DNA of 8,048 nucleotides, from assembly GCA_035279865.1 (NCBI GenBank), contig DATEGY010000369.1, forward strand, positions 1 to 8,048, read 5' to 3'. A model generated the notes under the pieces. That model saw only the letters and a list, made by a program, of their open reading frames with translations, was not told the origin of the DNA and searched no databases. This document shows positions 1 through 5,514 of the stretch, one piece after another (position 1 is the first letter of the stretch; each line of letters opens with the position of its first letter). The translations under genes and the position numbers were made by a program. Source of the stretch: 40CM-2-70-7 sp035279865 (GTDB lineage: Bacteria > Gemmatimonadota > Gemmatimonadetes > Gemmatimonadales > GWC2-71-9).

Positions 1-1670
1 TTCTGGTCGCCGCCTGCGGCGCCTTCATCAAACATGCCGATCCCACCTGGGGCCTCACGGGGAAAGCCATTCCCGTCGACGGGAGCCACGGAATGGTGGT
101 CTCGGGACACCCCCTGGCCAGTGCCGTCGGCGTACAGATCCTCAAGGATGGCGGCAACGCCGTCGATGCCGCCGTCGCGGTCGGGTTCGCTCTGGAAGTC
201 GTCCACCCCGAGGCCGGGAACATCGGCGGCGGCGGCTTCATGGTGTTCCGGGATTCCGCCGGCGTCACCCGCGCTCTCGATTACCGTGAGACGGCGCCCG
301 CGGCGGCCACTCACGACATGTACCTGGACTCGGCCGGGAACCCCACCGAGGCGAGCATCACGGGATACCTCGCCTCCGGAGTCCCGGGCAGCGTCGCCGG
401 CATGTACGAAGCCTGGAAAAAATACGGACACCTGCCCTGGGCCAAGCTGCTGGCGCCGGCGATCGCCCTTGCGGAAGGGCACGTCATCGACGAGCACCGC
501 TCCCGCGCCATCGAATACGACCGGGACCGCCTGGGACAGTTCCCGGCGAGCGCGGCGGCCTTCCTGGTTGACGGCCACGCGCCCGCCGCGGGGAGTACCG
601 TCCGCCACCCTGACCTCGCCAGGACGCTGCGGCTGATCGCCGACTCGGGAGCCGACGCGTTTTACCGCGGTCAGATCGCGGACCTCATCGTGGGCGAGAT
701 GCAGCGGGGTCACGGACTCATCACCAAGGCCGACCTCGCCGCGTACCGGGCCAAGTGGCGCACCCCGGTCGGGATCTCCTACCGCGGCTACCGGATCTAC
801 TCCATGCCCCCCGCCAGCTCCGGCGGCGTCACCATGGCCGAGATCTTCAACATCCTGAGCGGATACGACTCGCTGCCGGCGTTCGGGAGCACGCGGTACG
901 TCCACCTCGAAGCGGAAGCGATGCGGCGGGCCTTCATCGACCGCAATCAGTGGCTCGGCGACCCCGACTTCGTGAAGATGCCCCTGGAGCGGCTGCTCTC
1001 CGCCGCATACGCCGGGCAGCTCCGGGCGCAGATTCAGCCCGATCGCGCCACGCCCACACCTCCCTTTCAGGCCAGGCCACCCGAAAGCGGTCAGACGACC
1101 CACTACTCGGTGGTGGATGATCACGGCAACGCGGTGGCGATCACGACCACGCTGAACAACAGCTTCGGCAGTGCGGTGACGGTGACCGGCGCGGGCTTCC
1201 TGCTGAACGACGAGATGGATGATTTCGCGAGCGCTCCCGGGAAGCCGAACATGTACGGCCTGGTGCAGGGCGAGCAGAACGCCATCGCGCCGGGCAAGCG
1301 GATGCTCTCGGCCATGACGCCGTCGGTGGTCCTCGACCCCGAGGGCAAGCTCTTCATGGTGGTGGGAACACCGGGCGGGCCGACGATCATCACCAGCGTC
1401 TACCAGGTGATCGCGAACGTCATCGACCAACACATGACGCTGGCCGCCGCCGTGGAAGCCCCGCGCATTCACCAGCAGGCGCTCCCCGACAGTATTTTCT
1501 ACGAACGCGGGGGCTTGTCCGATGCGGTGGTGGACAGCCTCAGAGCGATGGGGTACGGCATGAAACAGCGCCGGGGATACTCCGGGGACATCGCGGCGAT
1601 CGAGCGAACGAGTACGGGCTGGGTCGGAGTCGCGGATCCGAGGGCCGGTGGAGGCGCCGCCGGCTACTAG
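1..1670 (+). CDS. ggt: Gamma-glutamyltransferase, lipoprotein form (5' end outside window)
   Basis: Hydrolyses or transfers the gamma-glutamyl group of glutathione and related compounds; an Ntn hydrolase made as a proenzyme that cuts itself into two subunits. The frame is open to the left edge (first full codon at 3) and begins with Leu-Val-Ala-Ala-Cys, the end of a lipoprotein signal peptide (Cys codon 15-17), so the true start lies upstream and the ATG at 93 is internal. The mature part starts like other family members (HGMVVSGHPLAS, GGNAVDAA). The nucleophile is the first Thr of TTHYSVVD (codon 1095-1097). The substrate-binding Arg of DYRETAP is at 285-287, and the oxyanion Gly-Gly of GTPGG is at 1374-1379. 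MDDF and the C-terminal ADPR...AGY are intact. The usual LSSM motif reads Leu-Ser-Ala-Met here. Likely anchored in the envelope, facing the periplasm or outside. Family assignment is secure; the exact substrate is not. Confidence 0.96.
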   Translation, partial: LVAACGAFIKHADPTWGLTGKAIPVDGSHGMVVSGHPLASAVGVQILKDGGNAVDAAVAVGFALEVVHPEAGNIGGGGFMVFRDSAGVTRALDYRETAPAAATHDMYLDSAGNPTEASITGYLASGVPGSVAGMYEAWKKYGHLPWAKLLAPAIALAEGHVIDEHRSRAIEYDRDRLGQFPASAAAFLVDGHAPAAGSTVRHPDLARTLRLIADSGADAFYRGQIADLIVGEMQRGHGLITKADLAAYRAKWRTPVGISYRGYRIYSMPPASSGGVTMAEIFNILSGYDSLPAFGSTRYVHLEAEAMRRAFIDRNQWLGDPDFVKMPLERLLSAAYAGQLRAQIQPDRATPTPPFQARPPESGQTTHYSVVDDHGNAVAITTTLNNSFGSAVTVTGAGFLLNDEMDDFASAPGKPNMYGLVQGEQNAIAPGKRMLSAMTPSVVLDPEGKLFMVVGTPGGPTIITSVYQVIANVIDQHMTLAAAVEAPRIHQQALPDSIFYERGGLSDAVVDSLRAMGYGMKQRRGYSGDIAAIERTSTGWVGVADPRAGGGAAGY

Positions 1671-1675
1671 AAGAG

Positions 1676-1706
1676 AAAAAGGGGAGCTCGATGAGAGCTC
1701 CCCTTT
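1676..1706. terminator. Bidirectional intrinsic terminator between convergent genes
   Basis: A perfect 9-bp inverted repeat (GGGGAGCTC at 1681-1689 and GAGCTCCCC at 1695-1703) with a 5-base loop lies 10 bases after the ggt stop and 19 bases beyond the stop of the minus-strand lipoprotein gene. AAA before the stem and TTT after it extend the pairing. On the minus strand the stem is followed by five T's (complement of 1676-1680), a good terminator for the long minus-strand operon. On the plus strand only TTT follows, so termination of ggt may be weaker. Confidence 0.85.
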
Positions 1707-1722
1707 CCCGTTCCTGCCCCGG

Positions 1723-2457
1723 TTACTTCGCGGGAACGACCAGGGATGCCGTGAGCGTCAGATTGATGTGCGCACCCTTCGGAAGCATCACATAGGACCC
1801 GTGGGTAGCCGCCGCGACACCGCCGCCGGCCGCCGCACCGACCACGCCGCCGATCACCGCCCCCTTGGTGTTGCCGCCGATCACGCGGCCCAGGAGCGCG
1901 CCCGCGGCGGCGCCGATCCCTACCTTGGCCACGTCATTCCCGCCGACTCCCTTGCCCTGCTTGACCGTCTCCAGCGAGTCGATCTTGGCGGCCAGGCCGT
2001 AGTCCTTGCCGCGGATGGTCACGCTCGACACCGCGAGCGTCAGCTGGCTCTGCTGGACCGCGCTCACCGATCCATGGACCTGCGCGCCCTGCGGAATCAC
2101 GATGGCGCCGTGCCCGTCTGAAACGTTGGCCACGACCGTGCCGGTGAAGGTGTCACCGACTTTGGCCGTCTTCGTGCTCAGGGTGTCGTTCACGGAGACG
2201 TCCAGGAAAGCGCCCGCGGCAGCGGTGTAGCTCGAGGGACCCCTGGGCTTGGCGGGCGCAGCAGGCGCGGGCTTGCTCGCGGGCTGGGCGTTCGCGGGCA
2301 GCGGCTTGTCGTTGCCCGACATCGCCGTGGCCGGAGTGGCGGCGGCCGTGGTCGTGGTATCGGTAGCAGCCTGGTTCGCCTGATCGCCCTTTGCGCAGGC
2401 GGCGACCACGGCGGCACTCGACAACAGCGCGGCCAGGCGGAAGATCGAGACGTTCAT
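1723..2457 (-). CDS. Glycine-zipper lipoprotein, function unknown
   Basis: Predicted envelope lipoprotein of 244 residues. It has a short signal peptide ending in Val-Val-Ala-Ala-Cys (Cys about residue 21), then an Ala/Pro/Thr-rich flexible linker (about 22-78). A beta-rich domain follows (about 79-160) with a 'V-I-P-Q-G-A-Q-V-H-G-S-V' segment resembling those of secreted proteins that carry Gly-zippers. Next comes a glycine zipper (about 177-218: repeated Gly-x3-Gly with GAVIGGVVGAAAGGG) and a final strand. Glycine zippers of this kind can form a membrane hairpin or oligomer contacts. I chose the ATG at 2457 because GAGG sits 5 bases upstream of it; an in-frame GTG at 2463 would add two residues but lacks a well-placed site. 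It is the last gene of the minus-strand run, 25 bp after ccdA. I recognise the architecture, not a characterised family. Confidence 0.8.
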   Translation of the reverse strand: MNVSIFRLAALLSSAAVVAACAKGDQANQAATDTTTTAAATPATAMSGNDKPLPANAQPASKPAPAAPAKPRGPSSYTAAAGAFLDVSVNDTLSTKTAKVGDTFTGTVVANVSDGHGAIVIPQGAQVHGSVSAVQQSQLTLAVSSVTIRGKDYGLAAKIDSLETVKQGKGVGGNDVAKVGIGAAAGALLGRVIGGNTKGAVIGGVVGAAAGGGVAAATHGSYVMLPKGAHINLTLTASLVVPAK

Positions 2458-2460
2458 ACG

Positions 2461-2466
2461 CACCTC
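2461..2466 (-). promoter_or_regulatory. Ribosome binding site deciding the lipoprotein start
   Basis: On the minus strand GAGGTG lies just ahead of the ATG at 2457, the GAGG core 5 bases away. It overlaps the alternative GTG codon at 2461-2463, which makes that upstream start unlikely. Confidence 0.55.
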
Positions 2467-2482
2467 ACGTGTGAGTGAAGCA

Positions 2483-3211
2483 TCAGAGCCGGCTCTTCAG
2501 AAACTCCGGCGTCAGCCCTTGTAGATACCCCGCAAGGAGGGTGAAGCGATCCGTGACGAGGAGAATCCCCAGCAATAGTAGCAGGACCCCGGACGTTCGC
2601 TCAACCCACGGCAGGTACCGCCGGAAGTGCTGGAACCATTCGAGGAACCGTTCGAGCAGGAGGGCCGTGAGCAGGAACGGGATGGCGAGACCGGCCGCGT
2701 ACACCGTGAGCAGGGCGGTGCCCCTCCCCGTGCTCCCGGCCGTGGCCGCGAGCGTCAGGATGGCGCCGAGGATGGGGCCGATGCACGGGGTCCAGGCCGC
2801 GCCGAAGGTCACGCCCACCACCGCGGATCCGACGAAGCCGAGGGGCTTCGTGGTGAGCTGCAGCCGGCGCTCGCGCATGAGCCAGGCGGGACGCAGGACG
2901 CCGAGCAGATAGAGCGCCAGCAGGATGACGAGCACGCCGCCGATGCGTCCCAGCCAGACCTGCGACCGGATGAGCAGGCCACCGACCAGGGAGACCGAGG
3001 CGCCGAGGGCGATGAAGATGATCGCGAACCCGGCGACGAAGCACAGGGCGTGGAGGAACACGAGCCGCCGCCGCCCGCTGGTCTCCTCCGCGGTCATGCC
3101 GGTGATGAAGCCGACGTAGCTCGGGATGAGGGGCAGGACGCAGGGGGAGAGGAAACTCAGGAGCCCCGCCAGTCCCGCGATGGCGAACGAGGCCCCGCTA
3201 CTTCCTTCCAC
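2483..3211 (-). CDS. ccdA: CcdA/DsbD-type transmembrane thiol-disulfide reductant transporter
   Basis: Carries reducing equivalents from cytoplasmic thioredoxin across the inner membrane to extracytoplasmic thiol proteins, classically for cytochrome c maturation. The 242-residue product has six hydrophobic segments (about 10-37, 52-78, 86-106, 125-158, 163-188, 205-222) in two similar halves. Each half carries the family cysteine motif: LSFLSPCVLPLIPSY (Cys24) and AAWTPCIGPILG (Cys143), the redox pair. Length is normal for stand-alone CcdA. Start is the GTG at 3211, 14 bases inside the end of speB; I see no strong ribosome site, so translation is probably coupled. No thioredoxin-like partner (ResA/CcmG) or cytochrome c gene is in the window, so the client is unknown; general envelope thiol reduction is equally possible. 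Confidence 0.92.
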   Translation of the reverse strand: MEGSSGASFAIAGLAGLLSFLSPCVLPLIPSYVGFITGMTAEETSGRRRLVFLHALCFVAGFAIIFIALGASVSLVGGLLIRSQVWLGRIGGVLVILLALYLLGVLRPAWLMRERRLQLTTKPLGFVGSAVVGVTFGAAWTPCIGPILGAILTLAATAGSTGRGTALLTVYAAGLAIPFLLTALLLERFLEWFQHFRRYLPWVERTSGVLLLLLGILLVTDRFTLLAGYLQGLTPEFLKSRL

Positions 3212-4100
3212 GCTGATGGAACCCGATGAGCTTGTAGACCAGCTTCGCCACCAGAAAATCGGGCGCGACGAATCCGGGGATCGGCGCGAGCTCGACGACG
3301 TCGGCCCCCACCACCCGCCGCTCCGCGAACACCCGGTCGAGGAGCCGGAGCGTGGGATACCACGAGCCGCCCCCCGGCTCCGGCGTGCCGGTGGCCGGAA
3401 CGTACGCGGGATCGAAGTAATCGACGTCGATGGTGATGTAGACGTCGGGTCCGAGGCTCTCCAGCACGCGGTCGATCCACCGCTCTTCGGGATCGAGCTC
3501 GTAGCCGAATACGGTCGGGATCTTCTTCTTCCGCATCAGGGCGCGCTCTTCCGTGGTGATGGCGCGGATCCCCACCGGAACGAGGTTCACGTCCTGGTGC
3601 ACCCGGTACATCACGCAGGCATGCGAGAAGGGTGTGCCTTCGTATTCCGACCGGAGATCCCCGTGGGCGTCGAGCTGCAGCACCGAGAGCTTTTTCCCCT
3701 TCAGCTTCGCGACGTGGGCCTGGATGGGCGGCGCGGAGAGCGAATGCTCGCCGCCCAGCATGATGACCATCCGGTTCGGTGCGATGAGGGCGTCGAACGC
3801 CTCCCGCAGCTCCTCGAGTGCCTCCTCGGGACCCGCGCCCGACAGCATCAGCTCGGGAAGGGTGTGGACGCCCGCCAGGTAGGGCTCGGAGTCGAGCTCG
3901 TGGTCGTACAGCTCGATGTAGCGGGACGCTTCGAGGATACGGCGGGGACCGAACCGCGTGCCGCCCATGTAGGAGACCGTCGCCTCGTACGGCACCGGGA
4001 GGATGACGACGCCCGCCTTGGCGAGCGGGACTTCCGGCTCCGGCAACCCCAGGAAACCCTGCGGGGCCGCCCAGGGAAGCTCGGCGAGCTTCTTATCCAC
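3198..4100 (-). CDS. speB: Agmatinase (ureohydrolase family)
   Basis: Hydrolyses agmatine to putrescine and urea in the cytoplasm, the second step after arginine decarboxylase encoded just upstream. All ligands of the binuclear Mn centre are visible, numbering from the GTG at 4100: His119 in GGEHS, Asp144/His146/Asp148 in LDAHGD, and Asp225/Asp227 in IDVDYFDP. The spacing closely matches the classical agmatinases. The segment PATGTPEPGG after the last ligands also fits the family, and the length (300 residues) is typical. An ATG at 4139 would add 13 residues, but these are read from the conserved 3' end of the decarboxylase in another frame and look unlike protein. The GTG gives an 8-bp overlap and is preferred; neither start has a convincing ribosome site. 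Other ureohydrolases (arginase, guanidinobutyrase) share the motifs; the neighbouring decarboxylase is what points to agmatine. Confidence 0.93.
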   Translation of the reverse strand: MDKKLAELPWAAPQGFLGLPEPEVPLAKAGVVILPVPYEATVSYMGGTRFGPRRILEASRYIELYDHELDSEPYLAGVHTLPELMLSGAGPEEALEELREAFDALIAPNRMVIMLGGEHSLSAPPIQAHVAKLKGKKLSVLQLDAHGDLRSEYEGTPFSHACVMYRVHQDVNLVPVGIRAITTEERALMRKKKIPTVFGYELDPEERWIDRVLESLGPDVYITIDVDYFDPAYVPATGTPEPGGGSWYPTLRLLDRVFAERRVVGADVVELAPIPGFVAPDFLVAKLVYKLIGFHQRGRK

Positions 4101-4653
4101 AGAAGGCCACCGCGGACACCACGGTGGTCCAGCGTCCATCCTCGCCGCACTCGGCAGTGGAAGTGACGTTCAGCGTCCGCACGATGTCGCCCGACATCAG
4201 CCACTGCTCCCGGCGCGCGTCCCAGGCCTGCTCGGGATCGAACGGCACGTCGAGCACGGTGGCCAGCATCGACGCCGCGAGATCCTCGGCATAATCGCCC
4301 GCGGCGACTTCGTTCTGGCCGTACCCGTGGTGCTCGGAGATATAGCCGTGGTGGGACGGATCGGCGGGCATGGCCAGCCCGATGGAAGCGGCCACGAGCC
4401 GGCTCGGCTCATTGGTGGAGGACTCCGCGATCACCGCGAAGACCACCTGTCCCGGCTTGAGGAGGCTCTGCCCCTCTTCCCGGTCCATCAGCTCACAATG
4501 CGGCGGAAAAATCGAGCTGACGCGGACCAGGTTGTACGCCGCGAGGTGTGCGTCGCGGAGCGCCATCTCGAAGCTGGTGAGCTTGTGGCGATGGCGTCCG
4601 ACACCCTTGGTGAGGAACGCCTTCGTGGGAAAAAACATCTTCGAGTCGATCAA
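4093..4653 (-). CDS. Pyruvoyl-dependent arginine decarboxylase
   Basis: Decarboxylates arginine to agmatine using a pyruvoyl group made from its own chain, so it needs no pyridoxal phosphate. The product has the bacterial-type start MFFPTKAFLTKGVGRHRHKL, then RDAHLAAYNLVRVSSIFPP. Self-cleavage is expected between the two serines (46 and 47 from the TTG start), turning the second into pyruvoyl. At 186 residues it has the usual size. Start choice: TTG at 4653 has GAGGTGA 5 bases upstream. GTG at 4662 would share a GTGA overlap with the fur stop, and ATG at 4638 has no suitable site; the difference is only a few residues. Reading further upstream enters the fur coding sequence and is not real. 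It pairs with speB next door to make putrescine. Confidence 0.93.
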   Translation of the reverse strand: MIDSKMFFPTKAFLTKGVGRHRHKLTSFEMALRDAHLAAYNLVRVSSIFPPHCELMDREEGQSLLKPGQVVFAVIAESSTNEPSRLVAASIGLAMPADPSHHGYISEHHGYGQNEVAAGDYAEDLAASMLATVLDVPFDPEQAWDARREQWLMSGDIVRTLNVTSTAECGEDGRWTTVVSAVAFCG

Positions 4654-4658
4654 CTCCG

Positions 4659-4665
4659 TCACCTC
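4659..4665 (-). promoter_or_regulatory. Ribosome binding site for arginine decarboxylase, overlapping the fur stop
   Basis: GAGGTGA on the minus strand is a near-consensus Shine-Dalgarno sequence. Its last three bases are the TGA stop of fur, and it stands 5 bases before the TTG at 4653. This supports the TTG start and suggests that ribosomes finishing fur reinitiate on the decarboxylase. Confidence 0.6.
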
Positions 4666-5123
4666 GTGCGTGCGAATGGGTTCGACTGCTGACACGACCG
4701 GCAGAGCCCGTACACTTCCAGACGGTGATGGTGGGGCCGGAACGCCACCTCTTCCGCCAGCAATCCGATCATGCGCTCCAGGCGGTCGTTCGCGAACTCC
4801 ATCACCGCACCGCAGGAGGTACAGACGCAATGCTCGTGACGCTCACCGGGCGCCGCCGGTTCGTACCGCTTGAAGCCTTCCCCGAAATCGTGCTGCCGGG
4901 CGAGCCCGCTCTGCACCAGCAGATCGAGCGTGCGGTACACCGTCGCCGTGCCGACCTGGGTCCCGCCGGCGGCCACGCGCCGAGCCACTTCATCCACCGA
5001 CAGGTGATCGCCCGCCTCGAAGACGGCTCGTGCCACCGCCAGCCGCTGATTCGTCGCCGGGAGCGTGTGGTCGCTCAGGTAGCGCCGGAAGGCGTCGGTC
5101 AGCCGTACCGGGTCAACCTTCAT
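4659..5123 (-). CDS. fur: Fur-family metal-responsive transcription regulator
   Basis: Dimeric DNA-binding repressor that senses a metal or peroxide. The 154-residue product has the Fur winged helix (recognition region VGTATVYRTLDLLVQSGL, about 57-74). The dimerisation/metal domain follows: HEHCVCTSCGAVMEF (about 96-110) and HHHRLEVYGLCRSC (about 131-144). Two Cys-x2-Cys pairs (101/104 and 141/144) form the structural zinc site, and His96, His98 and the His131-133 cluster are candidate regulatory-metal ligands. The HRLEVYGLC stretch is most like true Fur, but PerR or Zur cannot be excluded from sequence alone. Start is ATG 5123, overlapping the end of the upstream small gene by 11 bp. It lies inside an arginine/polyamine operon; I could not find a recognisable Fur box in the window. 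Confidence 0.92.
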   Translation of the reverse strand: MKVDPVRLTDAFRRYLSDHTLPATNQRLAVARAVFEAGDHLSVDEVARRVAAGGTQVGTATVYRTLDLLVQSGLARQHDFGEGFKRYEPAAPGERHEHCVCTSCGAVMEFANDRLERMIGLLAEEVAFRPHHHRLEVYGLCRSCQQSNPFARTR

Positions 5124-5514
5124 ACCACGCTTTCGGACCGAGCGCCACCGGCGGTTCCACTTCGCCCGAGCGCTCGGCGGTGGTCTGCATCACCTGCTGG
5201 AGGACCTCCTCGGGAGAAAGTCCCACCTCCTCCACCACCACCTTGGACTGCCCCCGCTCTTTGCCGCGGATGATGAGCATGTATTTGACCGTGAAAACCT
5301 GCAAGCGCCCTTCCGGATGCCGGCGGGTGATCACCGCGGTTCCCCACTCCCGCCCTTCCCGCTTGATGGGCCGGAAGACATGAATGGCCTCGATCTCGGC
5401 GGGCGGCACCTGCGCCGCGACCGCGGCCGCCGCCTTGGCCCAGCCGGGACCCTGCCCCGGCGTCGGGGAAGGCGTCAGCGCGCCAGAGGGGCCGGCGTCC
5501 GGGCCTGTTCCCAT
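5113..5514 (-). CDS. Conserved-looking small protein of unknown function
   Basis: I do not recognise this 133-residue product. After a Pro/Gly/Ala-rich N-terminus (about 1-36) it has an alternating, beta-rich core (about 41-95: IEAIHVFRPIKREGREWGTA, then VFTVKYMLIIRGKERG, then KVVVEEVGLS). A short helix (PEEVLQQVMQTT, about 101-112) and a Pro-containing tail ending in KAWYEG complete it. No cysteine, signal peptide or membrane segment is visible; it should be cytoplasmic. The frame runs open much further upstream, but that part is a shadow of the cyclodeaminase gene, so I take the ATG at 5514, which overlaps that gene by 40 bp; a GTG at 5409 is another option. It overlaps fur by 11 bp. Reasons to believe it: it fills the only room between two solid genes and has protein-like composition. 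Co-translation with its neighbours suggests a linked role, but this is inference. Confidence 0.72.
   Translation of the reverse strand: MGTGPDAGPSGALTPSPTPGQGPGWAKAAAAVAAQVPPAEIEAIHVFRPIKREGREWGTAVITRRHPEGRLQVFTVKYMLIIRGKERGQSKVVVEEVGLSPEEVLQQVMQTTAERSGEVEPPVALGPKAWYEG

Noticed and set aside
34..636. 200-codon plus-strand frame overlapping the gamma-glutamyltransferase gene
   Set aside because: Ser/Pro/Arg-rich translation in a shifted frame of a secure gene; no start signal or motif.
2464..2475. Short inverted repeat (CTCAC, 2 bases, GTGAG) just upstream of the lipoprotein gene as a possible operator
   Set aside because: The arms are only 5 bp, it partly overlaps the ribosome site, and no promoter elements accompany it.
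4093..4101. A perfect DnaA-box sequence (TTATCCACA) at the end of the arginine decarboxylase gene and the start of speB
   Set aside because: It is a single copy with no AT-rich unwinding region or neighbouring boxes, and its bases are explained by the decarboxylase stop codon and the agmatinase start codons. Probably chance.
3126..4166. 346-codon plus-strand frame opposite agmatinase
   Set aside because: Antisense shadow of a gene whose metal-binding motifs are all intact; composition is Arg/Glu/His-rich with no domain.
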